Positions 37,126-50,269 of a stretch of 64,000 bases of DNA are shown piece after piece. A program made the position numbers and the translations under genes. Position 1 is the stretch's first letter; the number at the start of each line of letters is the position of its first letter. The notes under the pieces are model-generated. The model saw only the letters and a program-made list of their open reading frames with translations. It was not told the origin of the DNA and did not search any database. The DNA lies in the NCBI RefSeq assembly GCF_901933205.1, contig NC_044573.1, forward strand, positions 32,361,493-32,425,492. The letters run 5' to 3'. Source of the stretch: Camarhynchus parvulus. Its lineage: Eukaryota; Chordata; Aves; Passeriformes; Thraupidae.

Positions 37126-40100
37126 TGGACCTGTTTTTCTTCCCTGATCTTTGGGCATTTTTTTCTCTGAGGAATCAGTTTAAATTCCAAAATGTATTGG
37201 CAGATATACCTCAATAGGTGCAGCTGCCCTTGTGCCATGGGAGGATAGCCCTGGCTGCCTGGGAGCAGCTGTGCCAAGGAGGACAGCTTTTATTTATTTT
37301 ATCTGAATTTAAAAAAACCTAGCAGGAGTCCTCTGAACCACCAGCACCTTGGACACCTTATAATATATATATGATGATACCTTCTTTTTATTGTTGGATA
37401 AGTCTTCACAATTTTGCTTTGAACAGAACCTCTTCTGTTGGGGCTGCATTGAAACACTGTTTTTACCTGGAAAAGAAGGGAGCCTCAGGGAAACTGTAAA
37501 CAGCATGGAGTCCTTGAGACAGTTCTGCCTGTCTAAGGCACAGCTGTGTCTGAGGAGCATGTGGCTTCCCCACTGTCCCTTAGTGACATATTCCTGACAC
37601 TGCTTTCACTCACATCCCCTTTGTGCTGCTGCTGCCTCTGGCAGTGCCTTTCTTTATAGCAGACTGCAGTGTGCTTGCTGTGTGTGCTGTAGAAAAGTGG
37701 CACTACTGGGAGCTTACACAAATTACCGGAGCTTCTTCCAGCGGTAGGGACATGGTGCAGTGTAACTTGGGGTGTGTCTTTGCTTCTAGGAGGGCACGCT
37801 CCACCTCTTCTGACATTCTGCCTCTGGTGCAATCATTTATACTGAGGCCACCTGAGTTTATAATGCTTTAATATCTGAATTTTATGCAGGTGTAAACAAG
37901 TAATGAGTTTGCAAGGTAACGAAAAATCAGGCCTGAGGTCCTCAGGAGCAGGATCCATTGTTATTTGAATAAGTAGGCATGCAACAGTGATTGTAAAATC
38001 TCAGGAGAGTTTTTGCAAACATGCTTAAATCAAACTGCAGTTAGAGAAATTAAATTGAAAGCCATGTTATGGCAACAGCTGGAAGGAAGATCAAAGAAAG
38101 GACCATGGTGGCACAGAAAAAGAGAGCAGCATGGAGAATCACTCGTCTTCATGCTTCTGGCTACATCTTGATTTCATGCCACAGTTTACTGATATCCTTT
38201 CCCTTTCCTTCTGGGTATTCTGCCAATGTAACTCTTTGTGGATCAGTGTTGTAAATTGGATCACTGGTAGGCTAAAAGGGCAGCCCTTCAGAGGTGTGCT
38301 TGCTCTCCCAACATGACAAACCATGACCAGGAGGGCAGCAGAGGGAACTATGGTTCATCTTGGCTGTTACATGTGAGCCTTGGCTTTTGAACTGAAGTAA
38401 TTGGACATGCCTTTCCCATCAGCTGTTCCAACAGCCAAGGTTTGCATCTATACAAGAAAGAGATGTGATATGTAAATTATTATTAGTGTATTATTATTGC
38501 TGTGTAAATTATATTAACCCATTACATTGCAGAGGTAAAAATTACATTCTGTGTATGTACATAAAGAAACGGATAAAGGCTTAACCTTTTCAGCCCTCTG
38601 CAGGGGAATTCTTGGATTAATGGTTAAATGAGAGATGCAGGTGTTTGCATCTCTCTCTGCCTCTCCCAGTTACACACACGCTGTGTGTTTTGCTCTTTCA
38701 TAGCCACTCCTGCATGTTGGATAGCACGGAATAAAGAAACAGATGCAGCTTCTTTCAGAAAGCTGCAGGGAGAAGTTTGTAATGTGTTATTCAAAACCTC
38801 CTAAAAATGAGAAAAGTATTTGCTAGAGTTGGGTACCTTGTGGGGTGGGAAGTTATTGTGAAATTCAGTCGAGACCCCTCTTTGGATGAAGTCTGTTAGG
38901 CAGTATTGGTGTTTGCCCAGGGACTTGTAACCCCACCATTCCTTTTGGCTTTGTGCCATCTCTGTGGATTTGTGGAACTTCATGTCCTCATCCCTACTGC
39001 TGTGCTTCTGTGAGGGAAACTGCAGCTCTGCCTAGGAACATCTGAGCAAAATATTTTGTAATCAGATAGAAAGAAAAGGTTCTTGCATTTGATTTTCTAA
39101 CCATAATGTAGTAATGATAACAATGGAATGGAAGGCAATATAATTAATAGGATTATAGTTATTTGGATGGGGAACTGCAGGAGTTTATTACCTTTGCGTC
39201 TTTTATAAGTTTCGATATGCCCATTTAAAAAGTATAATCAAAACAATATGTTTCCTTGGTTTAGATGTTAGCCACTATGAAAAGTTCCTAACACTGAACT
39301 ACATAGATGCCTTTTCATGAAGAGTGAGTTTAATATTACATGCACAAGATGTGCCTAAATGGGTCTTTCTCTTTTTGAGTCAGCATACCAAGAACTAAAT
39401 GGATACAAACTGGTAAATCATTACATCAACATGTAGTAATATTCAGTTATTGCAAGTTTCAATATAATTTATATTTTTATTAGCTGACCTAACTTTCATC
39501 CTTTCATCTTTTCTTCTGCTATTTTAGCAGTCTTTCATGGATTAGGAAGCTTTTAGTTTTGTATCTAATGGGGATAAAGAGTGGTGCAAATTTCAAACTC
39601 TCCATGAACCAGCTGCTGCGAAATCATACAGAAGTATTTGGAGCAAAACTAACTTAGATTTCCTGAAAATTTGCCCCAGATGTGTTATGCACAGTGACAT
39701 CTTAATGCCTAAATTATGTTTTCTTTCCTTGAGGTTTGCAAAGTTTCTCTGTGGCATTGCTTTTCTGGATTTGGGCTATTTCTGATCTATATACCTGCAC
39801 AGTCCTGGGAGAACAGATGGTGATTGGTTGGAGTAAAGCTCCATAAACCTGGATAGTGTCCATACAATTCCTCCTTTAGTTCTTATCCTGCTAATAGAGT
39901 AATGCTATATGAATCACTGGGGGTTTTTTTCACTTGGAATCAGAAATGAAACGTTCAAAATTCTGGTCTGAATTAGACACAGCATTCTTTTCAACCAGTG
40001 ACAATTTTATTTCCCTTTCCATCTATGCTAAAGCTTAAAAAAATATGCATATGTGGTTTCAAGACACAGAAATGTTTCACTGGTCTTCTTTGAATTCTAG

Positions 40101-43100
40101 TACATCCTTTCATCCTAAACACTATCTGTGACCAAAGTTATTAGCCAAATTCTAAGCCCTAAACAAGAAACCTAAGAAACTGAGGATTCCATCCTGCCTT
40201 GTGTTATGTGGATGCTCTTTTAGAGAGAAAAGGTAGAGAAGGTGTGTTAGCTCTTGGCAGCAGTAGCTCTGGGCAGCACAGTAGCACCTGCAGGCTAGGC
40301 TGGGGTAGTGGCTGAGAAGCCAGCTGGTGTACCACAACCCTGAGGGACCCTTCTGGTGTTCCTGCTAAGTTGTACATGGACAGCTGATGCTTCACTCCAT
40401 AGCTTTTGGACAGAAAAGCTCTCCTTTGCCAAGCAACCACCTGTCCCTTGCCTCCTTGAGAGTGTGTCTTCCTGCCCTGAAGAATTCATCCCAGTGTTAG
40501 TGGTTAGTGCCTGTAAATACCACACACTGATCACCACCCTCTTGTCTGAGCTTGCCATTAGCAAAAGAGTAAAAAAGGATCTATTTTCCCCTTAGCTTTG
40601 AAAGATTTAGATATTATGTAGGCTTAATCTCCATGGCACTTTCTTCCTCTAATTCAACCTGCAAGGATTTATATAACCAACATTATTACAGACTAATTAA
40701 AACTAACAATCTTCAAATGGTCTCACATACTCCTTTATACTTCCTTTGCTTGTGGCAGTGTGACAGACGGTGTTCAAGAATCCAGAATAACTGTGCTTGT
40801 TTCCTGTTATATAAGATGCCTCCTTAAAATAGACTGCTGAGAGACTTTTTGAGTTGGTGTGGCTTTTTTCTTTCTCCCAACCAGCTTCACAATATCACTG
40901 TGCTGTCAGTGTGACTGCCTGTGTGCTTCTGCTATAATCTTATTTAGTCTTGGTAGAAAAGGACATGAAAACAAGCTTTGTTTTTGTCATTCCGTGCTTT
41001 CCTGTGGCATCAGATGGAGAAAGGGAAATGGCATGGTCACATGCCCTATATTTATTCTCCTTTAATTACTAAATGCCTTGCTCCTTGAAGCTCTCATGAT
41101 AGTGAGTTTATCTGCAGCAAAGGCAGCCAGCCTCTCTCTGCTTGTGAGCCAGTTTTACTCCCAGCCAGGTGTTCAAGGGCAGATGCAATTCAGTCATGCT
41201 TGAAAAAATTCTGTATCTTGCTTGGTAAATAATGATAGTGTAATCACGTCTTGCCCTCCTAACACACATTGTGGTAACCTCAGTTTGGCTGGCTGTCCCT
41301 CCAGCCAACTTTTCCTGGGAGCCTCCTAAGAATCATATTGATGAGCTCCACGCATGAGCTGGCTGCCTTGTGTTGTAACTTTAGGGCTTTCTGTTGTCTC
41401 CTTCTTCAAGAGAATTAATATTTTGTGCTTCTTTTTCTTTCAGCAGCATTACAAGGCATACATCATGGTATTGGATTCAGTCCTCAGACAGGAATTGCTT
41501 TTATAATTCGGAAAATGCCTGTTCCTGAAATTTGTCCAGCCCCTTAAGGTCCCATTAGTCTCAGTAGGAGCTAAAGGCATGCATCACGTACCCCAGGAGA
41601 TGCCTGGGTCCTTGCAAAATTGAACTTGCAGAGGAAATTCATTATGCATTCAGAAACAAGTGACCCAAGATTGGCCTCAGTGAGCTTTGGAGCACGATTG
41701 TATCTCCAGAGAGTCGTTGAAACTGCCCCTTACATTATTGATTTGAATTTAATGTCATCAGAGTGTGTCTCTTTGCAGTGTTAGATGTGTGAAATATAAC
41801 CATGCAAAAAGGTCCCACAGATTCTCTGTTTCTCCTGGCACTAACTGTATTACATAGTCCATGGGTCTTCCTTCCATATCTTTGTTTTCAGAGACAGGTA
41901 TCTAGAACAGAAAATAAATTCAAAGGGAAGTATAAATGCTCTCTAGCTGGGGGAACAGAATAGCAAATAAAAGCCTAAGTTGGTGCAGTGGGCAGGAGCT
42001 AATCATAAAATAAAGACTGTAACAGCCCCCCTGAGTGGGCATTGAACTGTTGGTGACGAGCTGAATGGTTTTCATCTGCCTGCTGTGTTTCTGATAGTAC
42101 CTGTTTAAATGGATGGATGCAACCAGACAAAGAGAAAAACAGGTAACACAACAGATGGAAAATAGCTATAAGATAACATAATAAAATGAATGAAAAAGGA
42201 AGTCAGTGATATTGATGACTGAAATGGATTCAGTGGCTAGTGGCTTTGTCTGGTGCAGAGTTGTGCTGTCCCAGCTCAGACGTGAAGCACTGTGATGGTT
42301 TTTGCTCACACTAACAAGGCTCCAAGTTGGTTCCCTGTCCTGTTCTCTACAGGACTTTTCTTCTTTGGTTTGTGCATGCAGGACTGGTGTGGGTGCTGAT
42401 CTGTGCAGGGAAAGTGAACTTGGCTGTCTTGCGTGTCTGTGTTCATATATATACAAAGCAATAATTTTTGATATGGAGCATATTTCTTCTTGCCAAAATA
42501 ATTGTATCAGTAGAGCTGCTCTTCAAATTCAAATTTATCATTTATCATTGTATTTCCTTATTCCCCATGCTGTTTAGGAATAAACTGACCAGAATAAATA
42601 CCTTCACACAAAGAAGACCATTTGCTGTAACCACACTGTTGAAATTACAGTGGGATAACTTATGTTTATGCAGTGGTAAAAAAAATGTACATTTATGTGG
42701 CTTGTCTGTCTGTATCAGCTTTGCAGTGCTTTTGCATTGTGGACACACAGTGTATGCCTATGGCTTTCCCACTGAATCACCATATCAAGGAAAAGAATAA
42801 AGTTTATACTTAGAAATCTGTTGTGTCTTGTGGTATAAAAAGGTTGTGTTATCAGCTACTTCAAGCTAAAGTACTTTAAACCCATCTTGCTCCCCAACAG
42901 TTGTCAGTCTTCTGAGTTGTGACATTCATTCTTGAATGACTACTTGAATGAGGCTACTTCAGTGATGCCCACAGTTTATGGTGCTATTGCAAGTGGGTAA
43001 AACAGAAGATTTACTAAAAATAACCTAATTTTGGAGAGCATGACCTCATGTGTTGCTGTTTACAAAACTACAGATCCCCACTCTTTACTGCGAGTTTAAT

Positions 43101-45319
43101 GGGTCCTGTTAAAGACAAAAGGACTGGTGTTAAACTCTGTGGCTCAGTGAGAAGGGTGCGGGGGCAGACTTTTGGTTGTGAGAAATCAAAATGCTATGAT
43201 ATACTGGTATCTGCAAAAAGCCTTTTAGAGAGATCTATTGCAAGCTGCATTTGCTGGATACTAGGTCACAAAAGAATCAAGGTGGGAGCATGAAGGAACA
43301 ATCTGCTTCAGACTCAGAGAGTGCTGCACAGGTTTGTTAAGAGCCCAGGAGGCCTAAACTGATAAAGCTAGGCAGCTTGAATAAGTCCCAAAGGGATCAA
43401 TATCTTTCAGATTGAATTAAATTTTCATTTTGTTCTGAAGCTTCAACAGGAATATGTTTCACTGTGAAGGAGCTGGAGAATTCTGTAATTCAAAGAGGCA
43501 ACCCCAGACATGCCAGATCAGTTGGTCAGCTTAATTTTAACTACACTACCCAGTCAATAAGGCTTCCATCCTCTCTTGTTTAAATCAGCTGAAAGCATTT
43601 CAGCCGAGAGCAGAATCTTGTGATGTTGGAAACGAAATTCTGACTTTTATTTTCTGGCTAGTTTAGGTTGTTTAAAATGCCCAATATGCCAAAGGTGCGA
43701 GTGTGAGCAAATTTCCAGAATGGAAAAGAATGACTTCTCTTTCTGCAAACATAGGGTGAGGGAGCATTTGGCCCGCTTGTGCCTTGCTGCAGGTGGCTGT
43801 AGTAGGGCAAAAGAAGCAGATTAATCTCTGCATTGTCATCTGTCTGGAAAGCAAAGTATATTCATTTTTTTCTGTATGCAGACAGAGCTCTCTTCTCCTG
43901 TCCTCTGTCTGGTATAAAAGAAATACAGTGAGAAATACAGTTTGTATCTTACAGGGCCCCATGTACATTTTAAGAGTCAAAAGATTTTTCTGTGTTGTGT
44001 TAGCCCTTGTATTTGTAATATCTACCATGGACCCAGGAGACTCAGAGACTGCAGTCCCTTTGGTGTCATGGAAGAGCAGACGAGATCCTTGCTAATTCCT
44101 CTGATATCCGTCCCCCAGCTTCCCTCACTCTCAGCTGTATTTCATCAATATTGAACAGGAGTTAGTGGCACTTGATTCAGGTGGAACAGAGCTGCAAATA
44201 TTGGTGCTATCAACAATTCACAAAAAAGATTGAGATCCAAGTAAAATCAAACAGCAAATGCATTTTCCTGCCTTTTTATATGAGACAGGATGAGTTTAGA
44301 GAAACATTTTTGCATAAAAATGTTGAGCTGTTTAAAATACCTTATTTTTCCACTTCTAGAGGTATTTTCAAAATTTGCTTTTGCTGAGAAACAAACTGGT
44401 TCAGTGTATCAGTTTGTCCAACTATCTGAGAAGTGCCATCAGAAATGAAAATTAATTGGCTTTCACTGAAATTTGAACAGGTAATAAGCAGAAAGCTGCA
44501 GATTAAAGGCTTTACAAGTCATAAATTCTGCTTTTCTTTTTTTCTGATGGTGCGTGTGCCACACATCTGTACAGTTCAATTCTTCCTGGTAATGCCTTAC
44601 TACTCTGTGTGGTGTATTTAATTAAATGTTTTTTTTTAAATTTCACTTTACTGGAAATAGAAAAAAAGAACAAAAGGTTTGTTTTTAAAATATCAGCAAT
44701 TGCCAAGACTAATAGTGTTTTCCAGTTTCATAATTTTTCGTAATCATTCTGCAGCATGATTAAAGTAGGTTAAATATTAAGGTCAGCTCCCAAAGGAGGT
44801 GGGGTCCAAGCCAGCAGAATGCTGAGCATTCCTGCAAGAGGCTGGGCACATGGGACTTCCCTGCAAATGGTAGGATATGAGGACATTTAGTGTTGTGTAG
44901 AATTACTGTCTGAGTCTTCGGTTAGTAGAGAGAGAAAGTCTTATCACAATACGTTGAAGGTGATGTGGGTCAAATTTGTGTAAATTTTTTTTCTCAGCAG
45001 GAAATGTGGATTTCATTCAAGCTTAATTCATCAGGTTCTGATGATTAGCTAATGTCCTGCCAGAAAATCAAGAAGTTTTTGAATCTGTTTTGGTTACAGC
45101 CTTGCAAAAAAAAGTGGCTTTTACCTTTTTCAGTTTGGAATTGTAGTTTGACATTTCTCCATTTATATTTAGATTAATATTCTAAAAAGTAAAGATTTAT
45201 TTTTGAATTTCATACATTTCTGAGACTGATGCCAAGTGATCTGTTGAAAATTTTCAGAGAAAGTACATTCTGAAAGAAAAAAATACAGATTTGCATTAAC
45301 TTTTCTTTCATAACAACAT
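37126..45319. other. Unique intron, no confident feature
   Basis: A T/A-rich patch with TATATATATGATGATAC lies near 37362. A smooth stretch at about 41540-41770 could be a constrained element. Short open frames (up to 118 codons, 43672-44028 minus) are unsupported. No transposon was recognised with confidence. Confidence 0.5.
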
Positions 45320-45635
45320 TGGATCATTTGGAGGCTGGAGGGCACCTCAGGATGTTTCTACCTACTTCCTGCTCAAAGCAAGCTTGGCTGTGAGATCAGA
45401 CACATTGCCCAGGCCTTTACGTATTTGGGTCTTAAACTTCCCCAAGCACAAAAACTTCCAAGTCTTGCTTGGCTGCCCTCAGGGTGAAAAAGCTTTTCCT
45501 TATCCCGCATCCAAGCTCCTCTGGCTTCAACATATGCCCACGAGCTCTTGTTCTCCTTCCATACCGTGGTGTGGAGCACAAGTCCATCATCTGGGTACCC
45601 TCCTTGGAGATACTGGTGAGGATGCTGTTAGGCAC
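45320..45635 (-). mobile_element. CR1 LINE 3'-end fragment, minus strand
   Basis: The plus strand shows the antisense CR1 tail: GGAGGCTGGAGGGCACCTC, then CCTGCTCAAAGCAAGC, ATTGCCCAGGCC, and GGGTGAAAAAGCTTTTCCTTAT (antisense of the 'IRKNFF' codons). It continues with CTTCAACATATGCCCACGAGCTCTTGT and GAGATACTGGTGAGGATGC, in the correct family order. The overlapping open frames on both strands here (99-123 codons) are by-products of this repeat. Confidence 0.8.
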
Positions 45636-48600
45636 CTCCAAAGCCACCGGAACTATTTGTGTGAATGTGCCAAGAAAATCTAGATTAATTTATTATTTCC
45701 CACAATTCATGAATTTCTTTGTGCTTCAGCCTAACTCTACGAAAGGTGAGATCATAAAATTTCTTTCTTTTGTGTTGTCTACTTTGCTTATAAGCTGTTG
45801 GGACTGGACTAATTTTAGTCTGCTAAAAGGAGGACCTTAGACTTGGACCATAGGATGTTATTTATAATAACTGTTGTAGTCTCCAGTAGCTGAAAACAAC
45901 TTGTATCAAAGAATTATCACTATCTCATGGTGGGGGCTTAAATAAGTACAAGGCAAAACTAACAGGAACTCTTAGAGGAAATATTTTTACTACGACAGGA
46001 GATGGCTTGTCAGAGCTGGCTTAAGTGCATTGAGTTTCAATGCATCTGCGTTGTCAGAATAGTTTACCATTTGTATGCTGGTGTTATTTTAAATGTGCTG
46101 ACCTCAGAAATATTGATGAGGCAAAACCCCCTGCAATACATACCTGCCTTTTAACCTTTTTATGGTTCTGCCAACCGGAAAGTTAAACAATGACAAAATG
46201 GACTGTGAATCTGTGTGCTGGCTGCTTTTTCTCCTGGTGTTATGAGAGGTTTTTGCTGAATGGGACGATATTAAACAGAATAGCTTTCTGCACAGTATGT
46301 GGTCAGGCTTTAGCATTCAAGGTAATAGAATAACTGTAATCGTATAAGCTCCATAAAACTTACAGCTAAAGGATTTTCTTTATGTGATTTTGAGGACTGT
46401 TATTAAATGGCCAGTGGTTTGTGGGCCCCACATTGCAACGTTTCTGTTAGTCATGTTTTTGAGCTGTCATGACTGCTCATGAGGAGAGCCAGCTAGGGGC
46501 TGATTAACCAGGAGTCCAGTCCAACAGTTTGGCATTTCTTGTGTTAGCTCAGACATAGGGAAAATCTGCCAGCTATTACTTTGGGAGCTTTCACGAGAAG
46601 GCAGTGTATCTGTACATCTATACCTTTGATATTTTACAGTTAACAGCTGCAAAGTCTGTGTATATTTCTTGTTGTACACAATAACACTACAAGGATAAAA
46701 CAGTGCACGTCTCATTCTGTAGTACGTGGTGGCAATGCTGGCACCTTGCAAAATAAATCATCAGTATAAATAGACAATTTTTCTTAACACTCAAAGGCTG
46801 AGCTGGATGTAGCCTGTTTCTGACCCTTCCTTGGAAGATACTAGAGCCCTTGCCCTCAGCACTGTGTAACTGAAATAAAGGCTACTCTGGTCTGAAAATG
46901 GGTTGTCAAGTAACCATGGTGGTAAGATAAAGATATTAATTTGAGTTATAGTAAATATATCTGTTTTTCTAAACTAGTGCTAAACATCTTTTATTTTATC
47001 CAAGTATAATGGGTCAGCTTGCTTCATGCCTTAAGCATGCAGTGACACATATCCAATTGATCCTCAGAGCTTTCCAAGAAAAGGATAATGTGAGCACTGT
47101 CATCTGTCTGACTACCTATTTCTATTAAGCCTTTTTTCATTGAGAAAAATAAGTTAGATTAACAGTAGAAACAACATTTATCCATTCTTTCTTTAAAAAA
47201 ATTGACTACTTATTTCTCTTTGTTGTTCAATTGCTCAGCATATTTTCATATGGTTGGATTCTTCTGCTGATTATCAAAATCATTATTTTTTTCTCTAAAA
47301 ATGTAGGTTGATTATGTGTGTTTGCAGTCAATAACACAGCAGAAAAGGTGAATCTGGTCATTTTTATCATGTATGTGGCCACTACCTTGTTTGGTAATGC
47401 CTGAAATTTAGGAAATTTAAACCAGACTAAGAAGAGAAGATAATGAGGAGAAAAAGAAATCAAAGTAATCAGAAATGATCTTTCTCTAAATGTATCAAGA
47501 TATTGAGTTGAGACGTAGTTTTCTTGATAGGTACTCTTGAAGGACAGGGGCTTGAGCTCTTGTAGAAATTCCAAATGTGAGGGTTCATTTGGGTTGTAAT
47601 GCTCTTTGCCAGCATTACCTTTCTGTGTGAGTGCTGATGAATGATCCTGTTGCCAAAGGCAGCAATACATCTGTCACCAAACCAGAGTTTTCCAGGAACC
47701 TATGGGTTAGGTAAAAAGATCTCTGCTGGAATATAGTGCTACGTGGTGAAGAGAATGTTGTGAATCAAACAGGAATTACATTAGAAGGGGTTTGTTTCAG
47801 ATCTTGTCATATCCTTCTCTGAAACTGGGAGTTTCCCCTCAAATAACAGCTGTGCAGAATATGTGTCCTCTGTCCCACAGTAAAGTTGTGTAAAACTTTG
47901 CGCCTCTCATTAAGCTATTGGTCTGCAAGCATATTCCTCATCTTTGTTTTGGTGCAGTCCTGGAGCAGCTTTGTTGCCAGTGAATTTACTCAGCTCTGAA
48001 GTTGATATAAGAACATGTCTGTGCTGTTAATTTCACAGTTTGCCTGTGTGCCTCAGCTTTTATAAGACCTATCCTGAATAAAGTTTGAAGTCCTATTTTG
48101 ACTCTTTTAGAATTAAATAAGTTAAAAATAATGAGTTTCTTGGCAGTTGCAGTACAGTTCCTGGGGAGAATGCAGTCACTAAAGCACTGTGGCCAAAATA
48201 TCTGAACTGCCACCCAAGATGTGAAAGATTACAGCCTGGGACAGCTTTATTGTTGCTATGAAATTGAATGCATGCATAAAATAAAGAGAACAATAAGGGG
48301 CGAGCATTTACTGGGCATTAGAGACATGTTTATTATACCTCCTACAGAATAAGCAGAAAGTTCAAATTATCTCCAGATTTTAAAGGCATTGTAAAATAAT
48401 TAAACACAAATACAAAGATTCTTACTGGAACTACAAATCCTGAAAATGTTCCTCTGTGGATTTTTATTTCATTCCTCACATATCTTAGTAGGCTGCAACA
48501 CCACAGCCCTGGGTTTGGCCACCCTGAGAATTAAGGTGGAATAAAGTTGTTCTGATTCTTGTTTATAGCTTGTAGCTTCCTGTTGGAAGGCAGGGAAGGA

Positions 48601-48956
48601 GGGCTGAGAAGGGACATGGCAAGCCAGCTGCAAGGTTTATCACTTTGTCTTTTTGCTCTCACTCTGGGTGAGAAAAGCTGTTCCACGTAGAGATATGAGG
48701 AGAAGCTCCTGGAGGCTGTTGCTGCTCCTTGAACAAGCTTCCCAGGTGGTACCCCACAATCACAGCAGATGGTGGAGGGGCGGCAGAGCAAGCTGTTAGC
48801 TTGTGGGCTAAACATCCACTAAAGCATCTTTCTGCTCCTTGCTTTGGGAGCTGCAGGGTAAGGCATGGCACAGAGGAAGCCACGGCTCCCGGCCAATTCA
48901 TTGCCTTCCAGATAGAAACATGAGATTTATATGAAACCACATTTCATACCACATGC
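45636..48956. other. Unique AT-rich intron
   Basis: The longest minus-strand open frame here is 147 codons (47227-47670). Its composition, lack of splice sites and lack of motif argue for chance. The patch at 48560-48900 is more GC-rich but unassigned. Confidence 0.5.
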
Positions 48957-49060
48957 CTCAGATTTTAAGGCTGGGAAAGACCTTGCCATAATAATTCAGG
49001 CATATTAGCCATGTCAAATAAGTATGATTTAAAACACCCTTGGCACAAGCCCATTTAGGA
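48957..49060 (-). mobile_element. Probable CR1-type LINE 3' terminus, minus strand
   Basis: CAGATTTTAAGGCTGGGAAAGACC followed by ATAATAATTCAGGC resembles, on the minus strand, the terminal block of CR1 families found in turtles and birds (attttaaggccagaaggg then a 'gatcatct'-like word). Only about 100 bp are alignable by eye, so the call is tentative. Confidence 0.4.
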
Positions 49061-49668
49061 GGTTAAAGCAGTAGCAGCCAAGCCAAAATAAATGTGAGGA
49101 AAGAAGCAAGAGAGGGGAAGGAAGAATGCAGACAGGGCAGTGGCAGGTGTGGGGTCTCCCCTTTTGGTGGTAATTGTCAGGTCAATCTGGCTGTAATGCC
49201 ACCTTACTGAGCTGCATCACCTATGCAGGTGACTGGAAGATATAGAATCAATTTTGGTGAAAATTCAGAGAAGGTAGGTTAGATCCCTATAATGAGAAAA
49301 TGTGAACATCCCATTTTTAGTGCACTCTGTCCAGTTTGTATGGGTAGCATATAGGTGATATAATTCAGTAACGAAAGATCCTGGATAAAACACTGTTTAG
49401 TGACCTTTTGTGACTGAAAATAAAGACTGGCTTTTCTCACAGAAAAGGAATCTGCATGGTTTTAAGTATTCTGTATCCCATTGGTTTTTCCCTTCCAGCT
49501 ACATGAGGACTTTTACATGATATGATGTCTCATTTAATATAAACATATTTACCCAAAGCAGAAAACACATTTGGAAACTATGTTGGCAAACATTTGAGTT
49601 GGAAATAATCAAAACTAATGGCAGAATTCCAGGATACCTTTGTTTGACATTCTATCAGTGTTGTGGTT
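49061..49668. other. Unique intron between CR1-like fragment and solo LTR
   Basis: Contains TCACCTATGCAGGTGA near 49217, a 6-bp-arm inverted repeat with an E-box-like CAGGTG. Nothing else is recognised. Confidence 0.5.
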
Positions 49669-50269
49669 GAACCCCAGCCAGCAGCCAAGCCCCAGGCAGC
49701 CGCTTGCTCTGTCCCCCACCAGTGGGACTGGGAAGAGAATGGGAAGGGTAAAAGTGAAAAGATTTGTCTTTTTCTTTGAGATAAAGACAGTTTAATAGGT
49801 AAATCAAAAGCCACACACACAGGCAAAGCAAAACATTGAGTTAATTCAGTGGTTCCCATGGGCAGGCAGGTGCTCAGCCATCTCCAGGAGACCAGGGCCT
49901 CATCACACCTAATGGTCACTTGGGAAGACAAACACCCGCATTCTGAACATTCCATCCCTTCCTTCTTTTTCCCCCCACTTTATATCCTGAGCATGATGTA
50001 ATATGGTCTGGGATATCCCTTTGGTCATTTGGGGTCACCTGTCCCAGCTGTGTCCCCTCCCAGCCTCCCATGCACCCCCAGCCTCCTCACCAGTGTGGGT
50101 GGCTGAAGGACAAGCAGCAAAGGCCTTGGCTCTGTGCAAGCCCTGCTCAGCAACAACAAAACAAAACCATCTCTGTGTTATCTTCACTGTGTTCAGTACA
50201 AACCCAAAACACAGCCCCATACCAGCCACTGGGAAAAAAATTAACTCTACCCCAGCTGAAACCAGCACA
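49669..50269 (-). mobile_element. Solo LTR, endogenous-retrovirus (ERVL-like) avian family, copy B
   Basis: Same family and orientation as the LTR at 32079. Termini are TGTTGTGG...CAGCACA in plus-strand reading; the minus strand begins TGTGCTGG and ends CCACAACA. The minus-strand TATA region is at 49978-49987, where the site is altered to GGATATAAAG. It is about 30 bp longer than copy A, mainly through CCTCCCATGCACCCCCAG and similar indels, which makes it closer to the family's usual form. Five-base flanks ATCAG/GGCAG match at 3 of 5, so any target duplication is decayed. No internal gag/pol/env is present. Confidence 0.87.

Noticed and set aside
45384..45840. 99- and 123-codon plus-strand frames
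   Set aside because: They overlap the antisense CR1 tail; their apparent peptide is the reverse complement of the LINE 3' end.
47227..47670. 147-codon open frame on the minus strand
   Set aside because: It is the longest minus-strand open frame outside recognised repeats, but has no signal peptide, domain, splice context or codon bias, and it sits in intron. Chance frames of this size are expected in 64 kb read in six frames.
32079..50269. A single provirus bounded by the two related LTRs
   Set aside because: The 17 kb between them is ordinary intron with CR1 fragments and no gag, pol or env. The LTRs also differ in length and indels and have different flanks.
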